Shown here one piece after another: positions 1-6,044 of a DNA stretch of 6,907 nucleotides. Position 1 is the stretch's first letter, and the number at the start of each line of letters is the position of its first letter. Origin of the DNA: Gemmatimonadota bacterium. GTDB lineage: Bacteria > Gemmatimonadota > Gemmatimonadetes > Gemmatimonadales > Gemmatimonadaceae. The stretch covers positions 1 to 6,907 of the forward strand of contig JARIET010000158.1 in NCBI GenBank assembly GCA_031127185.1, written 5' to 3'. The position numbers and the translations under genes were made by a program. Below the pieces are notes generated by a model. The model worked only from the letters and a program-made list of their open reading frames with translations. It was not told where the DNA came from and made no database searches.

Positions 1-297
1 ATTCCGCTGCACTTCGCGGACTTCCACGCCGGACTTTTCGCCGACGTACTTCACCGCCTCGACGAATCCCATCCCAAGGCGCTTCTGCACGAAGTTGAAG
101 ACCGAACCCTTTTCGTGGCAGACAAAGCAGTAGTAGCCGCCGCGCGGCATCACGGAAAAGTTCGGACCGGTTCCTTGATGGAACGGGCAGGGACCGCGGA
201 AAACCGAACCGACCTTTTTCAGCCGCACATGCTCGCCGATAATCGCGACGATATCAGCCGCGGCTTGCACCTGGTCGACCACTTCCTCGGGAATCAC
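1..297 (-). CDS. dnaG: DNA primase DnaG, N-terminal 99 codons (cut by window edge)
   Basis: DnaG makes the RNA primers for chromosome replication at the fork, working with the replicative helicase. The visible part is the N-terminal CHC2 zinc-binding domain. The motif CPFH at residues 37-40 and YYCFVCHEKG near 55-64 supply the ligands Cys37, His40, Cys57 and Cys60, close to the positions in characterised primases. The start IPEEVVDQVQAAADIVAIIG is typical of the family. The usual stretch after the histidine (about EKTPSF) is replaced by QGTGPNF, so the basic residue normally there is missing; this may be lineage-specific. The GTG start is chosen because GGAG lies five bases upstream (303-306) and because it overlaps the mutS2 stop as GTGA, which implies translational coupling. 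The TOPRIM catalytic domain and the helicase-binding C terminus lie outside the window. rpoD may follow, but that cannot be seen here. Confidence 0.95.
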   Translation of the reverse strand, partial: MIPEEVVDQVQAAADIVAIIGEHVRLKKVGSVFRGPCPFHQGTGPNFSVMPRGGYYCFVCHEKGSVFNFVQKRLGMGFVEAVKYVGEKSGVEVREVQRN

Positions 298-2768
298 GAC
301 AACTCCGCGACCGTCACGCCTGCGCCGCCTTCGTTCCACGCGCCGAGCCGGAAACTCTTCACACGGGAGTCGTCCCGGAGGAGTTCAGCCACGCGCTCGC
401 GCAGCGCACCGGTGCCTTTCCCGTGAATGATCCGAATCGACGGAAGGTCGCCGAGCACCGCCCCATCCAGCGCAAGCTGCACGGCCCCGTCCACTTCACC
501 GATGCGCATGCCGCGGAGGTCCACTTCGAACTTTGCGGCCACATCCGGAACCCTTCCCATCACGGCGACGGGTTCGGCGGCTGCGGGGGACGCACCCGAT
601 TGCAGACTGCCGTCGCGCCCGCGCCGCGGCGCACGAACTTTTCGCGCAGCGGCCTTGGGGACGGTCGTCCGCACCGACCCCACGACCACAACGAGTTCTC
701 CGCCACGCGCCTCAATCACCTGCGCTGCAGCTCCTCCCAGGTTCGGCACGGAGACAAAATCGCCAACAGCAAACGCCTCGCTCGAATCACGCTGCTCCCC
801 ATGGCTCGTAGCGTCCGCCTCGAGCTTCTGCAGCTCACTGCGTTCTCGTTGCAGGACGCGCTCCGCCAACCCGCGTGCTTCTGCCGCGGCACCATCTACA
901 CGATCGCCCGACTCAGATGCTCGCCGCAACTCGGCAATCGCTGCCTCGATTTCCTTGCGCGCTTCCAGGACATAGCGCTTACTGGCGCTGCGGGCCTCAC
1001 GCTCCAGTTCGCGCTCTCGCGTCTTCACAAGAGCTTCCCGTTCGGCCACGCGTTCCGCACGCGCTGCGTGGTTCTCCTCGCGCGCCGCCACCTCTCGGTC
1101 GCGCTCGTCGAGCGAGTGCTGTTTCCGTTCCAACTCTTCGATCAGCGCGGCGGCATCGCGTTCCCCCTTGGGCACGCGTTCCTCGGCGCGCGCCAGGATC
1201 TCGCCGGGCATCTTGAGGCGCCGCGCGATGCTGATGCCGTACGATCGCCCCGGGATGCCCTTGAGCAGCCGGTAGGTTGGTGCGAGGGCCGCTTCATCGA
1301 ACTGGAGCGAGGCATTCACCACACCCGGCACTTCGTGCGCGAGCTCCTTGAGCGCACCCAGATGTGTCGTGGCGACGGTCGTGGTGCCACGACGCGTGAG
1401 CGCCTCGAGAATCGCGCCACCCAGCGCCGCGCCTTCGTTCGGATCCGTCCCTGAACCGAGTTCGTCGGCAAGCACCAGGGAATCCGGCGTCGCGTGCTCA
1501 ACGATCTCGATCAGGTTGCGAACGTGTCCGCTGAAGGTGGAGAGCGAAGCTTCGATCGACTGCTCGTCGCCGATATCGGCAAAGACCCGGTCATACAGCG
1601 GCAGCGCCGACCCGGGACCCACAGTCGGTGGGATTCCCGCCTGCGCCATCAGCGAGTGGAGCGCCACAGCCTTGAGCAACACGGTCTTGCCGCCCGTATT
1701 CGGGCCGCTCACCAGCAGCGTGCGCTCCCGCGGTTCCAGCGTGAGCGTGAACGGCACGACGGGATCGTTCTCCTTGCCGGCGTGCTGCGCCACCAGCAGC
1801 GGGTGTCGCCCATCCACAATGGCGAGGCCGTCGGCAGGCGACTGCAGCCTGGCCGGCCAGCAGCGGTGCCGGTCTGCAAAGCGCGCGCGGGCAAGAAGCG
1901 CATCCAGTTCGACCAGCGCGTCGAGCGTCGCCCCGAGGTCATCGGCTCGCGGTCGAATTGCGTCGGTCGTCGCCGCGAGGATCCGCTCAACTTCGCGAAT
2001 CTCCGCGCTTTCCAACTCGCGAATTCGGTTCCCGAACTCGACCGCCGCCGGTGGCTCAACGAACAGGGTGGCGCCCGTGGCTGAGGTGTCGTGCACGATG
2101 CCGCCCACAACGACGCGGCCTTCGCGCCGCACCGGAATGACCCATCGACCATTGCGCATCGTCACCGAACCATCATCCACTCGATGATGCGACTCGAGTC
2201 CGCCGATCAGTTTTTCGAGCAAGCGGATCAAGTCCGCCTCGGCGCCACGGAGCTGTTTGCGGATGCGTCGGAGTTCGGCCGACGCCGAATCCCGCACTGC
2301 GCCGGCCTCGTCGACCACCTTGTCGATCAGCGACTCAAGATCCGCATCAGTGAGCAGCGCTGCACCTAACGGTGTGAGCGCGGCGACGGTTGCCTCTCGT
2401 TTTTGCGCCGCGCGCAGCGCCGCCGACTGGATCCGGGACGACACCAGGAGCGTGACGGCATCGCGAAGCTCCGTGCCCAGCCAGGTGCTCCCGGGAACAC
2501 GCAGTCGGCTGAGCGCGCCAGTCAGCTCGGGGATGGGCGCCGATGGCCAGGGATCGTCGCCGCCGAGCACAGCGCGCATCGCGGCAACCCGGGCGTGCTC
2601 ACCGATGATTGCTTGGTGGGCGTCCGCGCCGGCTTCATCGCGCCCCACGCTCTGCGGCGTGAGCTTCCGTACCCGCGAGGCGCCGGCCTCCGTCCCTGCA
2701 AAGCCGGCGACATAGGTGACCATGTCACCGAATTGCAGCGCGGCGAGGGCACGCGCGTCAGCGGCCAC
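294..2768 (-). CDS. mutS2: Endonuclease MutS2 (MutS-like ATPase with Smr domain)
   Basis: MutS2 is a cytoplasmic ATPase. It has been linked to suppression of homologous recombination and, in Bacillus subtilis, to the splitting of collided ribosomes; it is not a mismatch repair MutS. Numbering here is from the proposed GTG start (824 residues, a normal length). The core and clamp helices come first. Then come Walker A GPNTGGKT (355-362), the STFSGH signature (about 410-415), Walker B LVLADE followed by LGSGTDP (about 431-443), a long charged coiled coil (about 536-656), a KOW-like strand region (about 666-708) and a C-terminal Smr domain (about 748-824) with DLRG and HGKGTGALR. An open frame continues upstream to another GTG at 2855. 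The start at 2768 is preferred because AGGAG lies eight bases upstream, the protein then begins at the conserved first helix (ALAALQFGDMV), and the longer form would have to read through a terminator-like hairpin. The gene overlaps dnaG by four bases and lies downstream of rpsU. Confidence 0.95.
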   Translation of the reverse strand: MAADARALAALQFGDMVTYVAGFAGTEAGASRVRKLTPQSVGRDEAGADAHQAIIGEHARVAAMRAVLGGDDPWPSAPIPELTGALSRLRVPGSTWLGTELRDAVTLLVSSRIQSAALRAAQKREATVAALTPLGAALLTDADLESLIDKVVDEAGAVRDSASAELRRIRKQLRGAEADLIRLLEKLIGGLESHHRVDDGSVTMRNGRWVIPVRREGRVVVGGIVHDTSATGATLFVEPPAAVEFGNRIRELESAEIREVERILAATTDAIRPRADDLGATLDALVELDALLARARFADRHRCWPARLQSPADGLAIVDGRHPLLVAQHAGKENDPVVPFTLTLEPRERTLLVSGPNTGGKTVLLKAVALHSLMAQAGIPPTVGPGSALPLYDRVFADIGDEQSIEASLSTFSGHVRNLIEIVEHATPDSLVLADELGSGTDPNEGAALGGAILEALTRRGTTTVATTHLGALKELAHEVPGVVNASLQFDEAALAPTYRLLKGIPGRSYGISIARRLKMPGEILARAEERVPKGERDAAALIEELERKQHSLDERDREVAAREENHAARAERVAEREALVKTRERELEREARSASKRYVLEARKEIEAAIAELRRASESGDRVDGAAAEARGLAERVLQRERSELQKLEADATSHGEQRDSSEAFAVGDFVSVPNLGGAAAQVIEARGGELVVVVGSVRTTVPKAAARKVRAPRRGRDGSLQSGASPAAAEPVAVMGRVPDVAAKFEVDLRGMRIGEVDGAVQLALDGAVLGDLPSIRIIHGKGTGALRERVAELLRDDSRVKSFRLGAWNEGGAGVTVAELS

Positions 2769-2773
2769 GCGGG

Positions 2774-2781
2774 CCTCTCCT
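2774..2781 (-). promoter_or_regulatory. mutS2 ribosome binding site
   Basis: On the minus strand AGGAGAGG precedes the GTG at 2768, with eight bases between AGGAG and the start. This site decides the start in favour of the shorter protein. The next in-frame start upstream (GTG at 2855) has only G/C-rich sequence in front of it and no comparable site. Confidence 0.7.
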
Positions 2782-2787
2782 GAATGG

Positions 2788-2828
2788 AAAAACCCGACCG
2801 CGCGATCGAGATCGCTCGTTCGGGTTTT
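2788..2828 (-). terminator. Terminator or attenuator hairpin between rpsU and mutS2
   Basis: Read on the minus strand, AAAACCCGA (2828-2820) pairs perfectly with TCGGGTTTT (2797-2789). The stem continues inward as CG/CG and GCGAT/ATCGC, interrupted by two single A·G mismatches, with a four-base loop CTCG (2810-2807). That makes about 16 paired bases plus two mismatches. The 3' arm ends in five T (2792-2788), as in an intrinsic terminator. It lies about 95 bases after the rpsU stop and seven bases before the mutS2 ribosome binding site. I infer that it ends or attenuates transcription leaving rpsU. Because the A and T tracts are part of the stem, it could also act in the other direction, but no plus-strand gene reads into it. 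Confidence 0.7.
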
Positions 2829-2892
2829 CGGGTCCTGCGGTCCCGCCGGGGTCACTCTACCGATCCCAGGTCCCTTAGGGGTGAAGCGGTGT

Positions 2893-2907
2893 CGCTGTCA
2901 TGCAGCG
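2893..2907. repeat. Small inverted repeat after rpsU
   Basis: CGCTG (2893-2897) and CAGCG (2903-2907) form a perfect five-base-pair stem with a five-base loop, 15 bases past the rpsU stop on the minus strand. It could protect the rpsU mRNA 3' end or be chance; there is no T tract beside it. Confidence 0.3.
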
Positions 2908-2922
2908 CGCACGTACGAACAC

Positions 2923-3111
2923 TCAGGCCGGACGCGTTCGACGATTCTTACGCATCGCCGCGTTCATCTTGCGCTTCCGCCGCTCGCTGGGCTTCTCGTA
3001 GTGGCGGTGCTTCCTGAGGTCCGAGAGGATTCCGGCCTTCTCGCACTTCTTCTTGAAGCGCTTGAGTGCGCGCTCGAAGTTCTCGTCCTCGTGGATGATG
3101 ACTTCTGACAA
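2923..3111 (-). CDS. rpsU: 30S ribosomal protein S21
   Basis: S21 is a small basic protein of the 30S ribosomal subunit, near the platform and the anti-Shine-Dalgarno end of 16S rRNA, and helps translation initiation. The 62-residue product has the family pattern throughout: an acidic start ([12 protein letters not shown]), the helix [16 protein letters not shown], then the hallmark [12 protein letters not shown] and a very basic tail. Length is normal for the family. The start codon is TTG, supported by a strong purine-rich site AAGGGGGGAG on the minus strand (3119-3128) that ends seven bases before it. No in-frame ATG is available nearer the conserved region. The gene stands alone 5' of mutS2 on the same strand and is divergent from sdhC. 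The rare TTG start of a highly expressed gene could tune its output. Confidence 0.96.
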   Translation of the reverse strand: MSEVIIHEDENFERALKRFKKKCEKAGILSDLRKHRHYEKPSERRKRKMNAAMRKNRRTRPA

Positions 3112-3118
3112 AACTTTA

Positions 3119-3146
3119 CTCCCCCCTTCATATCGGCTCGCGCCGA
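3119..3146 (-). promoter_or_regulatory. rpsU leader: stem-loop plus strong ribosome binding site
   Basis: On the minus strand TCGGC-GCGA-GCCGA (3146-3133) forms a five-pair stem closed by a GNRA-type tetraloop, extendable by a G·U pair. It is followed a few bases later by the ribosome binding site AAGGGGGGAG (3128-3119). The stem sits directly in front of the S21 initiation site, so it could influence translation or be a binding site for autoregulation. The latter is inference; I do not recognise the leader as a named RNA family. Confidence 0.4.
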
Positions 3147-3170
3147 CGGCTTGAGACTTGGTAGCCTTTA

Positions 3171-3199
3171 AGCATAGCGGACACTGAGTCGGGGAACAA
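3171..3199 (-). promoter_or_regulatory. Putative rpsU promoter (sigma-70 type)
   Basis: On the minus strand TTGTTC (3199-3194) and TATGCT (3176-3171) are separated by exactly 17 bases. The -10 matches the consensus at four of six positions and the -35 at three of six. This would give a leader of about 50 bases containing the stem-loop and strong ribosome binding site of rpsU. The -35 overlaps the start of the G-rich repeat region. It is a sequence match only. Confidence 0.4.
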
Positions 3200-3225
3200 C
3201 AGGGACCAGCGGGACGTCAGGGGAC
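3188..3225 (+). repeat. Left copy of the G-rich intergenic repeat
   Basis: This stretch begins GTCGGGGAAC and continues with GGGAC-type units (GGGACGTCAGGGGAC). The same opening ten bases occur at 6820-6829 after sdhB. Its reverse complement shares the 14-base run TCCCCTGACGTCCC with the array at 3338-3351. It is therefore a third, more diverged copy of the family, in direct orientation to the downstream copy and inverted to the array next door, so 3188-3372 is a large imperfect inverted repeat. Confidence 0.65.
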
Positions 3226-3264
3226 ACGGGGGGACGAGCCCCTAACGCCGGTGCCCGTGGTCGT

Positions 3265-3371
3265 CCCCACATCCCCACATCCCCACGTCCCCCCACGTCC
3301 CCACACGTCCCCACACGTCCCCACACATCCCCTCACGTCCCCTGACGTCCCCTCACGTCCCGCAGTTCCCC
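3265..3371. repeat. Phased C-run/G-run array upstream of sdhC
   Basis: Twelve C-runs (mostly CCCC) begin at 3265, 3273, 3281, 3289, 3299, 3309, 3319, 3329, 3339, 3349, 3359 and 3368. Spacing is eight bases for the first three steps and then ten bases for seven steps. The ten-base consensus is CCCC(A/T)CACGT, with ACGT or ACAT ending nearly every unit. On the minus strand this is a series of GGGG runs separated by four to six bases, which fits the usual G-quadruplex pattern over many overlapping windows. The stretch is open in the sdhC frame and would read as a Pro/His/Thr/Val-rich peptide, but the composition is that of a repeat rather than protein. Almost the whole gap between the two divergent promoters is occupied by it. 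Confidence 0.85.
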
Positions 3372-3372
3372 G
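3336..3372 (+). repeat. 37-bp inverted repeat flanking sdhCAB, upstream copy
   Basis: These 37 bases, the end of the phased array, match the reverse complement of 6822-6858 at 34 positions without gaps. Shared blocks include CGTCCCCTG, TCCCCTCACGTCCCG and AGTTCCCCG. The two copies enclose the sdh genes in inverted orientation. Confidence 0.85.
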
Positions 3373-3394
3373 CGGTATTCGCTTATTTTGGGGA

Positions 3395-4189
3395 ATGACC
3401 TCCGCCCCCCTCCCTATCCAACGGAAATTCGGCGAGACCCTGCGCCGCGACTTATGGTGGCTGCCGCCGCTCTCGGTACTTGCTGCGTTCAGCGCCTTTC
3501 TCATCTACGGCACCTGGTCGGCGCTGCAGAGTTGGGGGTACACGTACGGCCCCTACTTCTCGCCCTTCCATGCGCCTGAGCTCTGGGGACCCACACAACA
3601 CGCGTGGTTTGGGCCGCGTCCGGAATGGTGGCCGCCGATCCTGTTCTTCCCGGCCCTGCTGATCCTCCCGTTCCCCGGCCTGTTCCGCTTCAGCTGCTAC
3701 TACTACCGTGGCGCCTACTACAAGGGCTTCTGGGCTGACCCGGCGGCCTGCGCGGTGGGAGAACCACGCACGACGTACCGCGGGGAGCGTCCCTTCCCGA
3801 ATTTTCTGCAGAACCTGCATCGCTACGCGATGTACATCGCGATCGTGTTCATCCCGCTCCTGATGTACGACGCCTGGCTTTCCCTCTGGTGGATGGACGG
3901 CGGCGGGGTCGAACGCTTCGGCGTTGGCCTGGGGTCCGTGATCATGTGGGTGAATGTGGCGCTTACCGCGGGCTACACGTTCGGCTGCCACTCGCTTCGC
4001 CACGTCATCGGCGGGTACAAGGACCGGCTGAGCGGACAGCCTGTGCGCGCGGCCTGCTACGCCGGCTGCTCAAAACTCAATGGCAAGCACGCCACGCTCG
4101 CCAAGGCCTCGATGTTCACGATGGCATTCACGGACATCTACATCCGGATGTGTGCGATGGGTTGGATCACCGACTGGAGGATCATCTGA
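3395..4189 (+). CDS. sdhC: Succinate dehydrogenase membrane anchor SdhC, Sdh1/type F kind
   Basis: This 264-residue integral membrane protein is the quinone-reducing anchor of complex II. Five hydrophobic segments are visible at about residues 22-44, 80-99, 143-165, 176-198 and 235-257, so one subunit replaces the SdhC/SdhD pair. The stretches FSCYYYRGAYYKGFW (99-113), LQNLHRY (138-144), GCHSLRHVIGG (197-207) and SKLNGKH (226-232) resemble, from memory, the mycobacterial Sdh1 anchor (Rv0249c family). In the M. smegmatis complex a membrane-embedded Rieske-type [2Fe-2S] cluster with histidine ligands carries the electrons. Candidate ligands here are Cys101, Cys119, Cys198, His142, His199 and His203; I cannot say which ones bind. 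ATG 3395 is chosen because the open frame upstream is repeat sequence. The GGGG before the ATG is too close for a normal ribosome binding site, so initiation may be leaderless or weak. Gene order sdhC-sdhA-sdhB supports the assignment. Confidence 0.9.
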   Translation: MTSAPLPIQRKFGETLRRDLWWLPPLSVLAAFSAFLIYGTWSALQSWGYTYGPYFSPFHAPELWGPTQHAWFGPRPEWWPPILFFPALLILPFPGLFRFSCYYYRGAYYKGFWADPAACAVGEPRTTYRGERPFPNFLQNLHRYAMYIAIVFIPLLMYDAWLSLWWMDGGGVERFGVGLGSVIMWVNVALTAGYTFGCHSLRHVIGGYKDRLSGQPVRAACYAGCSKLNGKHATLAKASMFTMAFTDIYIRMCAMGWITDWRII

Positions 4190-4233
4190 TGCGCCCGAGC
4201 GAATGCCAGTGGTTCGCCGGAGCCACACAATGA
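4189..4233 (+). CDS. 14-codon mini-ORF linking sdhC and sdhA
   Basis: The ATG at 4189 overlaps the sdhC stop (TGATG). It has a near-ideal ribosome binding site GGAGG (4176-4180) eight bases upstream, inside the sdhC end. The frame encodes MRPSECQWFAGATQ and stops at a TGA that overlaps the sdhA ATG (ATGA). No protein family is recognisable. It may be a translated coupling peptide that delivers ribosomes to sdhA, or a by-product of a ribosome binding site that serves another purpose. I see the arrangement directly; translation is inference. Confidence 0.35.
   Translation: MRPSECQWFAGATQ
4219..4222 (+). promoter_or_regulatory. sdhA ribosome binding site
   Basis: GGAG seven bases before the ATG at 4230 fixes the sdhA start. 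In-frame ATGs at 4203 and 4080 lack such a site, and the extra residues they would add do not resemble the family. Confidence 0.65.
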
Positions 4234-6044
4234 CCCCACATCGCACCGTCGAACACGACGTCCTGGTCATCGGCGCCGGCGGCGCCGGGTTGCGCGCGGC
4301 GATTGAAGCCGCCGCGGCCGGCGTCAGCGTGGGGCTCATCACCAAGTCACTGCTGGGCAAGGCGCACACCGTCATGGCCGAAGGCGGCATGGCGGCGGCG
4401 ATGGCCAACGTCGACGACCGGGACAGCTGGAAGGTGCACTTCGCCGACACCATGCGCGGCGGCCAGTACCTGAACAACTGGCGCATGGCCGAACTGCATG
4501 CCAAGGAAGCGCCGGAGCGCGTGAAGGAGCTGGAGGCGTGGGGCGCGCTGTTTGATCGCACGCCGGACGGCCGCATCCTCCAGCGCAACTTTGGCGGGCA
4601 TCGGTATCCGCGGCTCGCGCACACCGGCGACCGCACGGGCCTGGAAATGATCCGCACGCTGCAGGACCACGGCGTGCATCAGGGGATCGACGTGCACATG
4701 GAATGCACCGTGCTGACCCTGCTCAAGGACGGGGACCGCGTCTGCGGTGCCTTTGGCTACGACCGGGAAAAGGGCGAGTTCACCCTCTACAAGGCCGCCG
4801 CCGTGGTGCTTGCAACAGGCGGCATCGGTCGCGCGTTCAAGATCACCTCGAACTCGTGGGAGTACACGGGCGACGGACAAGCGCTCGCCTATCACGCTGG
4901 CGCGGCGCTCCAGGATATGGAGTTCGTCCAGTTCCATCCCACTGGTATGATCTGGCCGCCGTCGGTGCGCGGCATCCTGGTCACCGAGGGCGTGCGCGGC
5001 GAAGGCGGGATCCTGAAGAACAGCGAAGGCAAGCGCTTCATGTTCGACAACATCCCGGAGAACTACAAATCGTCCACGGCCGACAACGAAGAAGAAGGCT
5101 GGCGCTACGTCACCGGCGACAAGAACGCCAAGCGGCCGCCTGAACTGCTGACACGCGACCACGTGGCGCGCATGATCAACCGCGAGGTGAAGGCGGGGCG
5201 AGGCTCGCCGCACGGCGGGGTGTATCTCGATATCGCCTGGATCAAGGAAAAGATTTCCGACGCGCCGGCGCACATCAAGCGCAAGCTGCCGTCGATGTAC
5301 CACCAGTTCATGCAGCTCGCGAACATCGACATCACCACGGATGCGATGGAGATTGGCCCCACCACGCACTACATCATGGGCGGCGTGCGGGTGGATGGAG
5401 ACTCGCAGATGACCACGGTGGCTGGGCTCTTCGCCTGCGGCGAGGTAGCCGCCGGACTGCACGGCGCGAATCGGCTGGGCGGGAATTCGCTCTCCGACCT
5501 GATCGTGTTCGGCAAGCGCGCAGGCGAGTACGCCGCCAGGTTCGCGCGCGAGAACAAGAAGTTCACCGTCGATCCATCACAAGCCGAGAGGGCCACGCGC
5601 GACGCGCTTGCGTCGTTCGACCGGCCCGATGCAAAGACCGGCCCCTATCAGGTGCAGGAGCAGCTGCAGGACACCATGCAGGCCAAGGTCGGCATTGTGC
5701 GGCTGCAGGACGAGATGGAAGAAGCGCTGGCCGCGATCCAGAAGCTCAAGGAGCAGGCGAAGCACGTCGCGGTGCGCGGGACGCGCGAGTACAACCCGGG
5801 CTGGCACACCGCCCTCGACCTCGGCAACCTCCTGACGGTGTCCGAGGCTATCGCGCTGTCTGCGAAGGAGCGGAAAGAGAGCCGCGGCGGTCACTTCCGC
5901 GATGACTTCCCGGACAAGGACCCGGCATTCGGAGCGTTCAACCATGTGATCACGAAGGGCGCAGACGGCGAGATGCACCTCACCCGGCAGCCCATCAGCG
6001 AGATGCGCGCCGACCTCAAGCAGATCATCGAGGAAAACAAGTGA
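4230..6044 (+). CDS. sdhA: Succinate dehydrogenase flavoprotein subunit SdhA
   Basis: SdhA oxidises succinate to fumarate on the cytoplasmic face and passes electrons through FAD to SdhB. The 604-residue product opens with the FAD-binding fold (VLVIGAGGAGLRAAIEA, 11-27). The motif KAHTVMAEGG places His46 where FAD is covalently attached in the family. Catalytic residues are present: His236 in HPTG, Arg256 in TEGVRGEGG, His380 in HYIMGG and Arg415 in NRLGGNSLSDL. A stretch at about 272-308, rich in acidic and polar residues, is longer than in E. coli SdhA. The run AHTVMAEGG...NNWRMAELHAKEAP is, from memory, close to mycobacterial Sdh1 (Rv0248c, about 646 residues), not to the E. coli type. A longer frame to 4080 overlaps sdhC in another frame and is rejected. 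The stop overlaps the sdhB start (GTGA). The flavinylation factor SdhE is not in the window. Confidence 0.97.
   Translation: MTPHRTVEHDVLVIGAGGAGLRAAIEAAAAGVSVGLITKSLLGKAHTVMAEGGMAAAMANVDDRDSWKVHFADTMRGGQYLNNWRMAELHAKEAPERVKELEAWGALFDRTPDGRILQRNFGGHRYPRLAHTGDRTGLEMIRTLQDHGVHQGIDVHMECTVLTLLKDGDRVCGAFGYDREKGEFTLYKAAAVVLATGGIGRAFKITSNSWEYTGDGQALAYHAGAALQDMEFVQFHPTGMIWPPSVRGILVTEGVRGEGGILKNSEGKRFMFDNIPENYKSSTADNEEEGWRYVTGDKNAKRPPELLTRDHVARMINREVKAGRGSPHGGVYLDIAWIKEKISDAPAHIKRKLPSMYHQFMQLANIDITTDAMEIGPTTHYIMGGVRVDGDSQMTTVAGLFACGEVAAGLHGANRLGGNSLSDLIVFGKRAGEYAARFARENKKFTVDPSQAERATRDALASFDRPDAKTGPYQVQEQLQDTMQAKVGIVRLQDEMEEALAAIQKLKEQAKHVAVRGTREYNPGWHTALDLGNLLTVSEAIALSAKERKESRGGHFRDDFPDKDPAFGAFNHVITKGADGEMHLTRQPISEMRADLKQIIEENK

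Noticed and set aside
423..1454. Long open frame (343 codons) on the plus strand inside mutS2
   Set aside because: It is antisense to a well-conserved gene, has no recognisable domain and is rich in Arg and His, as expected for a shadow frame in high-GC DNA.
1348..2187. Second long plus-strand frame (279 codons) inside mutS2
   Set aside because: Low-complexity Ser/Arg/Ala composition typical of a shadow frame; no ribosome binding site or family motif.
2769..2855. N-terminal extension of MutS2 from GTG at 2855
   Set aside because: It would span a terminator-like hairpin, lacks a ribosome binding site, and is not similar to the start of the family; the GTG at 2768 has AGGAG in place.
3265..3371. 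CRISPR array
   Set aside because: Units of eight to ten bases repeat without spacers, so this is a simple tandem repeat; no cas genes are present.
3452..4003. 183-codon minus-strand frame inside sdhC
   Set aside because: Shadow of the membrane protein gene; charged low-complexity composition and no supporting start signal.
4080..4229. N-terminal extension of SdhA from ATG at 4080
   Set aside because: It overlaps sdhC in another frame and encodes Arg/Ser-rich residues unlike the family; ATG 4230 has GGAG seven bases upstream.
4347..5462. 371-codon minus-strand frame inside sdhA
   Set aside because: Fully antisense to sdhA with His/Arg/Val-rich composition and no domain; sdhA motifs are intact on the plus strand.
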